64,000 nucleotides of DNA from Thermus composti (GTDB taxonomy: Bacteria > Deinococcota > Deinococci > Deinococcales > Thermaceae). A program made the position numbers and the translations under genes. Location of the stretch: the NCBI RefSeq assembly GCF_014647535.1, contig NZ_BMPJ01000007.1, forward strand, positions 1 through 64,000, read 5' to 3'. Positions 56,062 through 64,000 of the stretch are shown here, in pieces. Position 1 is the stretch's first letter; each line of letters begins with the position of its first letter. Below the pieces are notes generated by a model that worked only from the letters and a program-made list of their open reading frames with translations, was not told the DNA's origin and ran no database searches.

Positions 56062-58676
56062 AGGTGCGGTGCCTCTGCGGCCAGAAAAACCCCCCTGGGG
56101 CCCAGTTCTGCATGGGCTGCGGCCGCCCCTTGGGCAGCCCCCTCCTCAAGGAGCGCCGCCACGTGAGCGTGGTCTTCCTGGACCTGGTGGACTCCACCTC
56201 GAGGTTTCAGGGGGGCCTTGAGGCCGCCTACCGGGAGATCCAGGCCGCCCTGGAGCGGGCGGCCCAGGAGGCCCGCCTCCGGGGCGGTTTCGTCCACCGC
56301 TTCCTGGGGGATGCGGTCATGGTCCTCTTCGGGGCCCCTAGGGCCCAGGGGATGGAGCCCTGGCGGGCCCTGGAGGCCGCCCAGGCCATGGTGAAGGCGG
56401 CGGGCCTTCCCGCAAGGGCCGGGGTGGCCAGCGGGGAGGTGCTCTGGGCCCCCTTGGGGGAGGGGCAGGCGGGGGAGGCCACCTCCTTGGGCCCGCCGGC
56501 GGTGCGGGCGGAGCGGCTCTCCAAGGTGGCCGCCCCCCAGGAGGTGGTCTGCGACGGGAAGACCCTGGGGGCGGCCCCGGGGACCCGGGCCATCCCCTTA
56601 GGCCCAAGGCCCCTCAAGGGGCTTGGGGAGGTGGAGGCCTTCCGGGTGGAGGCGGTGGGGGTCGCCCTGGGGCCCGAGGAGGCTTCCCTCCTCGAGGAGG
56701 CCTTAAGGCGGCTTCTTGAACCCGGGGGCAGGGTTAACCTGGTGGGGCCGCCGGGAAGCGGCAAAAGCCTCCTCCTGGCCGAGCTGGTCCGGAAAGCCCC
56801 CTTGAGGACCGTGGTCCTGGAGCGCATGGGGCCCGAGACCCCCTTGCGGCTAAGCCTTCAGGAGGCCGCCCAAAAGGCCTTCGGCGGCCTGGAAACCCTC
56901 CTCCACCTGCCCCTGGCCCCCCACCTCCACCGGGCCCTCCGCTATAGCCTGGGCCTCGAGGCCCGCCCCCCCTGGCCCCGGGAGGCGCTGGAGGAGGCCA
57001 TCCTCGAGGCTTGGGAAGAGGCCCTAAAGAGCCTCTCCGAGCCCCTGCTCCTGGTCCTCAAGGACTTCCACGCCCCCGACCCCACCCTCCTCCGCTTCCT
57101 CGGGCGCCCCCTCCCCCAGCTCCGCCTGGCGGTGGAAAGCCGCAGACCCCTCTTCCAACCCGCCCTTCTCCTCAAGGAAAAGCCCATCCCTCCCCTCCTC
57201 GCCCTCCAGCCCGCCCTGGACGGCCTCCCTTTCCCGGAAAAACGGGGGCTTCTGGTCCTCGGGGTCCTGGGGGAGGCGCCCCAGGACCTGGCGGAAGGGC
57301 TTGCGGGCCCCTTCTCTTGGGAAAGGCTCTGGGAGGAAGGCCTTTTAGAGGGGGAAAGGCCCCTCCCCTCGGTGGTCCGGGCCGCCCGGGCCCTGGTCCT
57401 CGAGGAGGAGCAAGGGGCCTGGCACCTGGAGGCCGCCCGGTACCACCAAAAGCACGGAGACCCCCGGGCCATGGCCCGCCACCTGGCCCTAGGGGGGAAG
57501 CCCCGGGAGGCCGTTCAAACCCTACGGGTCCTGGCCCAAGGGGCCTGGAGGAAAGGCCGCCTAGAAGAGGCCATCCCTCTCTACGAGGAGGCCCTGGCCC
57601 TGGCCCCCGAGGGCCTAAAGCCCGCCCTGGAGGCCGAGCTCCAGGACGCCCGGGCCTCCTTGGGCCAAGCCCCGGAGACGGAAGCGGGACCCAGGGCCGA
57701 AGACCCCGTCCTTAAGGCCTTCCGCCAGGCCAAAGACCCCCTCGCCCTCCAAGCCCTCCTCCCCCACCTAAGGCCCTACCCCTTGGAGGAGGCCCAGGCC
57801 CGCCTAGAGCTAGCGGGAGCCCTCTGGCGGGCCTTCCGCCCCAAGGCCGCCCTCCAGTTCCTCACCCCCTTCCACCCGCACCTTCCCCCAAGCCTCCACC
57901 TCCACTACCGGTCCCTAAGGGCGAGCCTCCTCATGGACCTGGGCCGCTACGAGGAGGCCGAAGCCCTCCTGGCAGGGCCTGCGGAAGGGGATCGGGAGGC
58001 CCACGCCCGCTTCCACGCCACCCGCCTCCGCTTCCTCCTAGAACAGGGCCGGCTTCCCGAGGCCCTGGAAGAGGGGGAGGCCTACTACGCCCAAAACCCC
58101 CACCCCTGGCTTGCGGCGAGCCTTCTCGGGGCCCAGGCCCTAAGGGGGCGGTTCCCCGAAGCCCTCTACCGGGAGGCCCAGAAGCACCCCGACGGGAAGA
58201 GCCTGGCCGTCCTGGCCCTGGCCCTCCACACCTGGAAAACGGGCCGCGATCCCAGGCACCTCCTGAAAGAAGCCCTGGTCCTTTCCCGAAAGCTTTCCAA
58301 CCCCTACGTCCACCACTTGGCCCTGGCCACCCTGGCCCTCTTCCTTTGGCCCAAGGCCCCGAGGAAGGCGCAGGCCCTCTCCCAGCACCTCCTCTACCAG
58401 ACCCACCGCACGGGCTTCGCCGTGCACCTGGAGATCGCCCGTCTCCTTAGGGCCCAGCTCCTCTTGGAGGAGGGGGAGCGGGTGGACCACCTTCTGGTCT
58501 TCGTCCCCTCAACGCCCCTAACCCAGGTCTGGCAGCGGGTTTTGGCGGGGGAGGCCCCGGGGAGGGAGCTTAGGGGGTACGGTATCCTGGGAAGGTGGAT
58601 CGCCCACCTCTGGGCAGGGGTTCGCCATGGACCTAGGCGAAGCGGTGGAGGCCATCAAAAGCCGCCTCTCCCTTAA
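56058..58676 (+). CDS. zinc-ribbon / class III cyclase-like / ATPase / TPR protein
   Basis: An 872-residue multidomain protein. A zinc ribbon (C5, C7, C18, C21) is followed by a class III nucleotide-cyclase domain (about 33-195) with metal Asp42 in F-L-D-L-V-D-S-T and Asp85 in F-L-G-D-A-V-M. Next come an ATPase with P-loop G-P-P-G-S-G-K-S (about 228-236) and, from about 460 onward, TPR-like helices. Family architecture is that of AfsR/cyclase signalling ATPases. Two cyclase residues look wrong: the Lys before the G-D motif is His80, and the V-N-x-A-A-R-L segment reads T-S-L-G-P-P-A-V-R-A-E-R-L without Asn. It may therefore be a pseudo-cyclase. Start is GTG; the 3' end overlaps dnaG by 50 bp. 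Confidence 0.85.
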   Translation: MKVRCLCGQKNPPGAQFCMGCGRPLGSPLLKERRHVSVVFLDLVDSTSRFQGGLEAAYREIQAALERAAQEARLRGGFVHRFLGDAVMVLFGAPRAQGMEPWRALEAAQAMVKAAGLPARAGVASGEVLWAPLGEGQAGEATSLGPPAVRAERLSKVAAPQEVVCDGKTLGAAPGTRAIPLGPRPLKGLGEVEAFRVEAVGVALGPEEASLLEEALRRLLEPGGRVNLVGPPGSGKSLLLAELVRKAPLRTVVLERMGPETPLRLSLQEAAQKAFGGLETLLHLPLAPHLHRALRYSLGLEARPPWPREALEEAILEAWEEALKSLSEPLLLVLKDFHAPDPTLLRFLGRPLPQLRLAVESRRPLFQPALLLKEKPIPPLLALQPALDGLPFPEKRGLLVLGVLGEAPQDLAEGLAGPFSWERLWEEGLLEGERPLPSVVRAARALVLEEEQGAWHLEAARYHQKHGDPRAMARHLALGGKPREAVQTLRVLAQGAWRKGRLEEAIPLYEEALALAPEGLKPALEAELQDARASLGQAPETEAGPRAEDPVLKAFRQAKDPLALQALLPHLRPYPLEEAQARLELAGALWRAFRPKAALQFLTPFHPHLPPSLHLHYRSLRASLLMDLGRYEEAEALLAGPAEGDREAHARFHATRLRFLLEQGRLPEALEEGEAYYAQNPHPWLAASLLGAQALRGRFPEALYREAQKHPDGKSLAVLALALHTWKTGRDPRHLLKEALVLSRKLSNPYVHHLALATLALFLWPKAPRKAQALSQHLLYQTHRTGFAVHLEIARLLRAQLLLEEGERVDHLLVFVPSTPLTQVWQRVLAGEAPGRELRGYGILGRWIAHLWAGVRHGPRRSGGGHQKPPLP

Positions 58677-60363
58677 GGAGGTGGTCTCCCGGTACGTGGT
58701 CCTGAAGCCCGCGGGCCGGGGGCGGTGGAAGGGCCTATGCCCCTTCCACCAGGAGAAGACCCCTTCCTTCTACGTGGACGAGGAGAAGGGGCTTTTCCAC
58801 TGCTTCGGTTGTAAGGCGGGAGGCGACCTCATCGCCTTTGTGGAGCGCCTCGAGGGCCTGGACTTCCTGGGGGCGGTGGAGCGGTTGGCGGAAGAGGCGG
58901 GCCTAGAGATCACCCAAAAGGGAAAGCCCCAAGGCAAAAGGGAGCTTCTGGACGTCCTCAAGCTGGCCCAGGCCTACTTCCTGGAAGGCCTTAGGGCCTC
59001 CAAGGAAGCCCAGGCCTATTTGGCAAGCCGGGGACTTTCCCAGGAGAGCATCGCCCGCTTCGGCCTAGGCTACGCCCCCCCGGCGGCGGACGGCCTCCTC
59101 ACCTTCCTCGCCCAAAGGGGCATCCCCCCGGAGGAGGGGGCGCGGGCCGGGGTGCTCTCGGAAAGGGAAGGACGCTTCCACGACCGCCTCCGCCACCGGA
59201 TCACCTTCCCCATCAAGGACCGGCTTGGGCGGATCGTGGCCTTCACGGGAAGGGCCCTGGGGGACGAAACCCCCAAGTACCTCAACACCCCGGAGACCCC
59301 CCTTTTCCGCAAGCGGGAGGTCCTCTTCGCCTACCCCGAGGCCAAGGAGGCCTTGAGAAGGGGCCGGGCCATCGTGGTGGAGGGGCTTTTTGACGCCATC
59401 GCCCTCCACCAGATGGGCTTCTCCGAGACCGTGGCCGTCCTGGGCTCGGGGCTTTCCGAGGAGCAGGCCGCCCTCCTCAAGGCCCAGGAGGTGCGGGAGG
59501 TCTACCTGGCCTTTGACGCCGACGAGGCCGGGCAGAAGGCCACCCTCCAGAGCCTCAACCTGGAGCTCGCCAAAAAGTTCCTCTTCTACGCCGTGCGCCT
59601 CCCCGCCAAGGACCCGGGGGAGCTCCTCCTCCTTCCCGATGGCCCCGCCCTCTTCCAAAAAGCCCTGGAAGAAGCCCTTCCCGAGGTGGACTTCCGCTTC
59701 CAGGAGGCGGCCAAGGGCCTGGACCTAAACCGCCCGGAGCACCGAAGGAAGGTCCTTTTGGCCCTGGCCCCCAGGATGCTCTCCCCGGAGCCCTTTGACC
59801 CGGTGGCCGAGCGGCTCAAGGCCCTGGTGGTGGAGCGGCTTGGCCTTTCGGCGCGGGAGCTTGCCGACTTCCTCCGGAGCCTAAAGCGGGGAAGCCCCCC
59901 GCCTTCCCCGCCACCCAAAACCGAGCCCAAGAACCGGGTCCTCCTCCTGGAGCTGGACGTCATCGCCCTCCTCCTCTCCCTTCCCCCAGAGCGGTTCGGG
60001 GAAGGGGTGCGCCGGGTGGCCGACCAGGTCTGGCCCCCGGAGGGTTCCCTTTTGGCGGAGTTTTTGGAGCTCGCCCAAAAAGAGCCCCGGCGGGACTACC
60101 TGCGCCAGGTGCTAAGCCGCAAGGAGGCCGGGGGGATTCTTCTGGAAAAGCTCCTTTTGGTCCGGTCCCCGGAGGACCCGAGGTTCGGGGAGCGGTTGGA
60201 GAAAACCCTGGCCCGGCTAAGGGAGGCCTACTTCCTGGAAAGGCGGCAGAAGCTCAAGGAAGCCCTCCGCCAAAACCCCGCCGACCTCGAGCTCCTCAAG
60301 GAGATCCACGAGCTGGACCAGGCCATTGAGGCGGAAAGGCGGATCTACCGGGGCCTCGGGTAA
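58627..60363 (+). CDS. dnaG: DNA primase
   Basis: A 578-residue primase that lays RNA primers at the replication fork. The zinc-binding motif is C38, H41, C59, C62; the RNA polymerase/TOPRIM domain has V-V-E-G-L-F-D-A-I-A-L and A-F-D-A-D-E-A-G. The C-terminal 150 residues are the helicase-binding domain. The start overlaps the preceding gene by 50 bp. Its stop codon lies in the -10 box of mdh. Confidence 0.96.
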   Translation: MDLGEAVEAIKSRLSLKEVVSRYVVLKPAGRGRWKGLCPFHQEKTPSFYVDEEKGLFHCFGCKAGGDLIAFVERLEGLDFLGAVERLAEEAGLEITQKGKPQGKRELLDVLKLAQAYFLEGLRASKEAQAYLASRGLSQESIARFGLGYAPPAADGLLTFLAQRGIPPEEGARAGVLSEREGRFHDRLRHRITFPIKDRLGRIVAFTGRALGDETPKYLNTPETPLFRKREVLFAYPEAKEALRRGRAIVVEGLFDAIALHQMGFSETVAVLGSGLSEEQAALLKAQEVREVYLAFDADEAGQKATLQSLNLELAKKFLFYAVRLPAKDPGELLLLPDGPALFQKALEEALPEVDFRFQEAAKGLDLNRPEHRRKVLLALAPRMLSPEPFDPVAERLKALVVERLGLSARELADFLRSLKRGSPPPSPPPKTEPKNRVLLLELDVIALLLSLPPERFGEGVRRVADQVWPPEGSLLAEFLELAQKEPRRDYLRQVLSRKEAGGILLEKLLLVRSPEDPRFGERLEKTLARLREAYFLERRQKLKEALRQNPADLELLKEIHELDQAIEAERRIYRGLG

Positions 60364-60393
60364 AATGCCCCCTGGGCGGAGGCCCAAAGGAGG
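60361..60393 (+). promoter_or_regulatory. mdh promoter, 5'-terminal hairpin and Shine-Dalgarno
   Basis: TAAAAT (60361-60366) is followed by GCCCCC, then TGGGC (60373-60377), loop GGAG, GCCCA (60382-60386) and AAGGAGG (60387-60393), 6 nt before the ATG. No convincing -35 box is visible. The element matches that upstream of yceI base for base outside the loop and -10 core. Confidence 0.65.
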
Positions 60394-60399
60394 GAAAGC

Positions 60400-61383
60400 A
60401 TGAAGCGTCCCGTTTGCGTGGCGGTCACCGGCGCCGCAGGCCAGATCGGCTACAGCCTCCTTTTCCGCATCGCCGCGGGGGAGATGCTGGGCAAGGACCA
60501 ACCCGTCATCCTCAAGCTCCTGGAGGTCCCCCAGGCCATGAGAGCCCTCGAGGGCGTGGTCATGGAGCTGGAGGACTGCGCCTTCCCCTTGCTTGCGGGC
60601 CTCGAGGCCACCGACGACCCCAAGGTGGCCTTCAAGGACGCGGACTACGCCCTTCTGGTGGGGGCGGCCCCCCGCAAGGCGGGGATGGAGCGGCGGGACC
60701 TCCTGGAGGTGAACGGCAAGATCTTCACCGAGCAGGGCCGGGCCCTGGCCGAGGTGGCCAAGAAGGACGTGAAGGTGCTGGTGGTGGGCAACCCCGCCAA
60801 CACCAACGCCCTCATCGCCTATAAAAACGCCCCTGGGCTCAACCCCCGGAACTTCACCGCCATGACCCGGCTGGACCACAACCGGGCCAAGGCCCAGCTG
60901 GCCAAAAAGACCGGCGTCCCCGTGGACCGGATCCGCCGCATGACGGTGTGGGGCAACCACTCCTCCACCATGTTCCCCGACCTCTTCCACGCCGAGGTGG
61001 ACGGCAGGCCCGCCCTGGAGCTCGTGGATATGGAGTGGTACGAGAAGACCTTCATCCCCACCGTGGCCCAGCGGGGGGCGGCCATCATCCAGGCCCGGGG
61101 GGCTTCCAGCGCCGCCAGCGCCGCCAACGCCGCCATTGAGCACATCCGGGACTGGGCTTTGGGCACCCCGGAAGGGGACTGGGTCTCCATGGCCGTCCCC
61201 TCCCAAGGGGAGTACGGCATCCCCGAGGGCATCGTCTACTCCTTCCCCGTGACCACCAAAGACGGGGAGTACCGCATCGTGGAGGGCCTGGAGATCAACG
61301 AGTTCGCCCGGAAGCGCATGGAGATCACCGCAAAGGAGCTTCTGGACGAGATGGAGCAGGTGAAGGCCCTGGGCCTTATCTAG
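60400..61383 (+). CDS. mdh: malate dehydrogenase
   Basis: A 327-residue NAD-dependent malate dehydrogenase of the TCA cycle, collinear with the well-studied T. flavus/T. thermophilus enzyme. T-G-A-A-G-Q-I-G-Y is near residue 10, the active-site loop has [19 protein letters not shown] is near 130, and catalytic His lies in V-W-G-N-H-S-S. It has a 5' hairpin-Shine-Dalgarno cassette and a strong downstream terminator, so it can be expressed on its own at high level. Confidence 0.98.
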   Translation: MKRPVCVAVTGAAGQIGYSLLFRIAAGEMLGKDQPVILKLLEVPQAMRALEGVVMELEDCAFPLLAGLEATDDPKVAFKDADYALLVGAAPRKAGMERRDLLEVNGKIFTEQGRALAEVAKKDVKVLVVGNPANTNALIAYKNAPGLNPRNFTAMTRLDHNRAKAQLAKKTGVPVDRIRRMTVWGNHSSTMFPDLFHAEVDGRPALELVDMEWYEKTFIPTVAQRGAAIIQARGASSAASAANAAIEHIRDWALGTPEGDWVSMAVPSQGEYGIPEGIVYSFPVTTKDGEYRIVEGLEINEFARKRMEITAKELLDEMEQVKALGLI

Positions 61384-61395
61384 GGCCAAGGGACC

Positions 61396-61434
61396 GCCCC
61401 CGCCGGGGCCTCCCGGCGGGGGCCAACCCTTTTA
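61396..61434. terminator. terminator between mdh and lysC
   Basis: A perfect 12-bp stem (61396-61407 with 61412-61423, arm start GCCCCCGCCGGG) with loop GCCT is followed by CCTTTT on the plus strand. It separates convergent genes; the T-run overlaps the lysC stop region. Confidence 0.85.
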
Positions 61435-61917
61435 GGCCTTGTCCAGCTCAAAGGCCTGGTGGACAGCCCTAAGCGCCGCCTCGGCGTACTCGGCGGGGAT
61501 GATCACGGAGATGCGCACCTCGCTGGTGGCGATCATCTCAATGTTGGCCCCCGTGGAGGCCACCGCCTGGAACATCTTGGCGGGAACCTCCGGCTGGGAG
61601 GCGAGCCCCACGCCCACGATGGAGACCTTGGCGATATCGGGCCTCAGGATGGCCTCGCCCCCGATCTCCGCCAGAACAGGCTCCAAGGCCTCCAGGGCCT
61701 CCTGGGCGAAGTCCTTCTTCACCGTGAAGGCCATCTGCTGCCTCGAGGGGTCGTGGCCGGGCACTCCCTGGATGATCATGTCCACGGCAATCCCCCGTTC
61801 GGCCAAAGCCTGGAAGACCTTGGCGGCGATCCCCGGCTGGTCGGGGATGCCGATGAGCCCGATCTGGGCGTGGTCCAGGTCCAAGGCCACGCCCGTCACC
61901 ACCCTGTCCATTTCCAT
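61432..61917 (-). CDS. aspartate kinase, beta subunit (internal in-frame start)
   Basis: Met245 of the alpha frame (M-E-M-D-R-V-V-T-G-V) is preceded by AAGGAGG about 6 nt upstream and would give a 161-residue regulatory subunit consisting of the two ACT domains. An alpha2-beta2 enzyme made from such in-frame overlapping genes is established for the T. thermophilus enzyme. Here it is supported by the conserved ribosome-binding site and exact length. Confidence 0.85.
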   Translation of the reverse strand: MEMDRVVTGVALDLDHAQIGLIGIPDQPGIAAKVFQALAERGIAVDMIIQGVPGHDPSRQQMAFTVKKDFAQEALEALEPVLAEIGGEAILRPDIAKVSIVGVGLASQPEVPAKMFQAVASTGANIEMIATSEVRISVIIPAEYAEAALRAVHQAFELDKA

Positions 61918-62649
61918 ACCGACCTCCTTCACCAGGGTACCGGGGTTGTAGGAAAAGCTGGAGCGCACGTGGAGCACCACCCCGTAGCGCTTGGCGTAGT
62001 AGACCGCCCGGGGGTGGAGGACCCTGGCCCCCAAGGCGGCCATCTCCAGCATCTGGTCGTAGCCGATGACGGAAAGCTTCCTCGCCTCGGGGATCAGGTG
62101 GGGGTCCGTGGTGTAAACCCCCTCGGTGTCCGTGTAGATCTCGCACTCCTTGGCCCCGAGGGCGGCGGCGATGGCCACGGCGGTGGTGTCCGACCCCCCC
62201 CGGCCCAAGGTGGTGATCTCCCCTTCCGGGGTGGTGCCCATGAAGCCGGCGATCACCGCCACAAAGCCCTCCTCCAGGGCCTCCCGGATCCTAGCCGGGT
62301 TGACCTCGAGGATCCGGGCATCCCCGTAGCGCCCGTCGGTGGTGATGCCGATCTGGTGCTGGACGAAGCCCTTGGCGGGGATCCCCATGGCCCAAAGCTG
62401 CATGGAAAGGAGGGCCACGGAAACCTGCTCCCCCGTGGTGGTGAGGAGGTCCAGCTCCCTAAAGGGGGGTCTCGGGTTCACCCGCCTGGCCAGGGCGATG
62501 AGCTCGTCGGTGGTGTGTCCCATGGCCGAGACCACCACCGCAAGTTGATGCCCTTTCTCCCGGTAATGGGCGATGCGCTGGGCCACCTTGTGGATGCGCT
62601 CCAGGTCACCCACGGAAGTGCCGCCGTACTTCTGAACCACGAGGGCCAC
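61432..62649 (-). CDS. lysC: aspartate kinase, alpha subunit
   Basis: A 405-residue aspartate kinase for the threonine/methionine branch; Thermus makes lysine through alpha-aminoadipate. K-Y-G-G-T-S-V near the start, the catalytic G-R-G-G-S-D-T-T near residue 150, and two C-terminal ACT domains (about 262-400, D-L-D-H-A-Q-I-G-L-I-G-I and V-S-I-V-G-V-G-L) are present. The open frame extends to 62718, but the GTG at 62649 has GGAGG and matches the known alpha length of 405. The gene contains an internal start for the beta subunit. Confidence 0.95.
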   Translation of the reverse strand: MALVVQKYGGTSVGDLERIHKVAQRIAHYREKGHQLAVVVSAMGHTTDELIALARRVNPRPPFRELDLLTTTGEQVSVALLSMQLWAMGIPAKGFVQHQIGITTDGRYGDARILEVNPARIREALEEGFVAVIAGFMGTTPEGEITTLGRGGSDTTAVAIAAALGAKECEIYTDTEGVYTTDPHLIPEARKLSVIGYDQMLEMAALGARVLHPRAVYYAKRYGVVLHVRSSFSYNPGTLVKEVGMEMDRVVTGVALDLDHAQIGLIGIPDQPGIAAKVFQALAERGIAVDMIIQGVPGHDPSRQQMAFTVKKDFAQEALEALEPVLAEIGGEAILRPDIAKVSIVGVGLASQPEVPAKMFQAVASTGANIEMIATSEVRISVIIPAEYAEAALRAVHQAFELDKA

Positions 62650-62689
62650 GCCCACCTCCTTCCCGCCCCCAAGGGCGGCTTGAAAAGGC

Positions 62690-62718
62690 ATACTATCACA
62701 TTTGCCCTTCCTCCCCAA
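62690..62718 (-). promoter_or_regulatory. promoter of lysC
   Basis: On the minus strand TTGGGG (62713-62718) and TAGTAT (62690-62695) are 17 bp apart. The leader of about 35 nt contains the short GCCC/GGGC hairpin and GGAGG. The -35 box lies inside the spacer of the divergent methyltransferase promoter. Confidence 0.65.
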
Positions 62719-62730
62719 GCCCCGTATCCT
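62702..62730 (+). promoter_or_regulatory. leaderless promoter of the methyltransferase-sigA genes
   Basis: TTGCCC (62702-62707), a 17-bp spacer and TATCCT (62725-62730), with the GTG 8 nt later. Confidence 0.68.
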
Positions 62731-62738
62731 GAAAGGAC

Positions 62739-63866
62739 GTGAGCCTGACCCTCGAGGCCTACCACCGCCCCACCCCCCTGCCCCGCCCCGGCGGGGTCCT
62801 CTACGTGAAGCCGGGGGCCCGGGGCTACCGCGACCCCGTGTACGACCTCCTGCAGAAGACCGTTGAACCTTACGGGGAAAGGGCCCTGGACCTAAACCCC
62901 GGGGTGGGCTGGGGAAGCCTCCCCCTGGAGGGGCGAATGGAGGTGGAAAGGCTGGAGACCTCCATGGCCGCCTTCCTCTGCCTCAGGGCAAGCGGCCTCA
63001 GGGCCCGCCTCGCCCCGCCCTGGGAGGCGGCGGAAGGGGCCTACGACCTGGTGGTCCTGGCCCTGCCCGCAGGCCGGGGCACCGCCTACGTGGAGGCGAG
63101 CCTGGTGGCCGCCGCCCGGGGCCTGAGGACGGGGGGGCGGCTTTACCTGGCGGGGGACAAGAACAAGGGCTTTGAGCGCTACTTCAAGACCGCCCAAAGG
63201 ATCCTGGGCTACGGGGAGGTGGTGCGGCGGGAAGGCCCCGTGCGGGTGGCCCTCCTGGAGAAGGAAAGGGAAGCCCCTCCCCTTTCTCCCCTCTGGCGGC
63301 GCTTCTCCGCCCGGATCCTGGGGGAGGCCTACGCCTTCTGGCACCTCCCTGGGGTCTTCTCGGCGGGCAAGGTGGACCCCGCCTCCCTCCTCCTCCTTAA
63401 GGCCCTAACCCGGGAGCTCGGCCCGGAAGGGGTGCGGGGAAAGCGGGTCTTGGACCTGGGGGCGGGCTACGGGGCCCTCACCCTGCCCTTGGCCCGGATG
63501 GGGGCCGAGGTCTTCGCCGTGGAAGACGACCTGGTCTCGGTGCGCTCCTTGGAAAGGTCCCTGGCGGAAAACGGCCTCCAGGCCCACGCCCTCCATTCCG
63601 ACGTGGACCAGGCCTTGACAGGGGAAGCCCGGTTTGACATCATAGTAACGAACCCCCCCTTCCACGTGGGGGGTGCGGTCATCCTGGATGTGGCCCAGGC
63701 TTTCGTGATGGCGGCTGCGGCCCGGCTCAAGCCGGGCGGTGGGTTTTTTCTGGTGGCCAACCCCTTTCTGAAGTACGAACCCCTCCTGGAAGCCCATTTC
63801 GGCGGCTTCCAGACCCTCTTGGTAGAGGACTACAAGGTGCTCTTCGCCCGGAAGGAGGCAAGATGA
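62739..63866 (+). CDS. rsmC: RsmC-like rRNA methyltransferase
   Basis: A 375-residue class I methyltransferase with two Rossmann-like halves. The C-terminal half is catalytic: V-L-D-L-G-A-G-Y-G near residue 240 binds SAM and T-N-P-P-F-H is the base-methylating motif near 305. The N-terminal half (L-D-L-N-P-G-V-G-W-G) is a degenerate copy. This is the RsmC/RlmG layout; the Thermus enzyme methylates guanines in 16S rRNA. GTG start, 8 nt after TATCCT. sigA overlaps its stop by 4 bp. Confidence 0.9.
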   Translation: MSLTLEAYHRPTPLPRPGGVLYVKPGARGYRDPVYDLLQKTVEPYGERALDLNPGVGWGSLPLEGRMEVERLETSMAAFLCLRASGLRARLAPPWEAAEGAYDLVVLALPAGRGTAYVEASLVAAARGLRTGGRLYLAGDKNKGFERYFKTAQRILGYGEVVRREGPVRVALLEKEREAPPLSPLWRRFSARILGEAYAFWHLPGVFSAGKVDPASLLLLKALTRELGPEGVRGKRVLDLGAGYGALTLPLARMGAEVFAVEDDLVSVRSLERSLAENGLQAHALHSDVDQALTGEARFDIIVTNPPFHVGGAVILDVAQAFVMAAAARLKPGGGFFLVANPFLKYEPLLEAHFGGFQTLLVEDYKVLFARKEAR

Positions 63867-64000
63867 AGAAGGCCAAGAAGAACAACAAGAAGGCGACCGA
63901 GGAGGCCCAGCTGGCTACCCTCGAGGCCCTCCCCGAGGAGGAGCTTCCCGAGGAGGACCTCCCCGAGCCCGACCCCGAGCTCTTGGAGGAGGGCCTGGAG
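63863..64000 (+). CDS. sigA: primary sigma factor SigA, N-terminal part (cut by window end)
   Basis: Only 46 codons are present: a lysine-rich start M-K-K-A-K-K-N-N-K-K followed by a very acidic run (E-A-L-P-E-E-E-L-P-E-E-D-L-P-E-P-D-P-E-L). Thermus SigA has such an N-terminus, although the sequence differs from HB8 as I recall it. The location after the RsmC-like gene next to mdh, lysC and dnaG also fits. The conserved sigma regions lie outside the window. AAGGAGG precedes the ATG, which overlaps the rsmC stop (ATGA). Confidence 0.72.
   Translation, partial: MKKAKKNNKKATEEAQLATLEALPEEELPEEDLPEPDPELLEEGLE

Noticed and set aside
62650-62690. Attenuator in the lysC leader
   Set aside because: The GCCC/GGGC hairpin has no T-run and no reading frame rich in threonine, methionine or lysine precedes it.

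Overview
The window is chromosomal DNA from a Thermus species, close to Thermus thermophilus. The evidence is the high G+C content with G/C-ending codons, the near-identity of LeuB, malate dehydrogenase and the aspartate kinase alpha/beta gene to the T. thermophilus proteins as I remember them, the futalosine menaquinone genes, and the many leaderless promoters (a TANNNT -10 box 6-8 nt before a start codon) typical of Deinococcus-Thermus. LeuB and the SigA N-terminus differ enough from strain HB8 (from memory) that I do not assign the species. Coding density is very high, most neighbours overlap by a few bases, and I see no prophage, insertion sequence or CRISPR array.

Layout. 0-3.3 kb: a type IV pilin with its terminator, a degraded second prepilin start, a Uma2-type gene, a coiled-coil protein with 54-bp repeats, then scpA-trpS. 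3.3-9.6 kb: tRNA-Leu(CAG) diverges from a leucine-attenuated leuC-leuD-leuB-(Uma2)-(SDR)-ilvD operon. 9.6-16.3 kb (minus strand): a cytochrome c, potABCD polyamine import, and an HTH-minD-minE-rodA cell-shape operon. 16.3-18.4 kb: a small membrane protein, a methylmalonyl-CoA mutase catalytic subunit and a CaMKII_AD-like protein.

18.4-34.1 kb is the most distinctive part, a carboxylate (probably acetate/propionate) uptake, activation and sensing region. acs diverges from a gene fusing an IclR-type regulator to an acetyl-CoA-synthetase-like enzyme, which is followed by a third synthetase. Next comes a run of overlapping genes: DUF4212 plus SSS symporter, membrane proteins, a cNMP/CBS/DUF294 protein, an SSS-domain histidine kinase, a lone receiver domain, and a membrane PAS protein fused to a DEDDh 3'-5' exonuclease.

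34-38.5 kb (minus): purD, purN, an MBL hydrolase, an FAH-family protein and plsY. 38.5-46.7 kb: a LacI regulator with tandem operators, a PIN-like protein, mqnE-mqnA, yceI, a two-domain VOC protein, then aroF-tyrA behind an aromatic-amino-acid attenuator (Tyr/Phe-rich leader peptide with mutually exclusive hairpins), and a diguanylate cyclase. 46.7-53.4 kb: glcD, a lipoprotein, EVE, pilC, tsaC, scpB, PIG-L, GNAT and YbjQ genes. 53.4-64 kb: an MrfA-like helicase, an unknown gene, a cyclase/ATPase/TPR protein, dnaG, mdh, lysC with its nested beta subunit, an RsmC-like methyltransferase and the start of sigA.

Regulatory DNA is unusually readable. There are two attenuators, about twenty leaderless starts, several overlapping divergent promoters, and an identical promoter-hairpin-Shine-Dalgarno cassette in front of both yceI and mdh.
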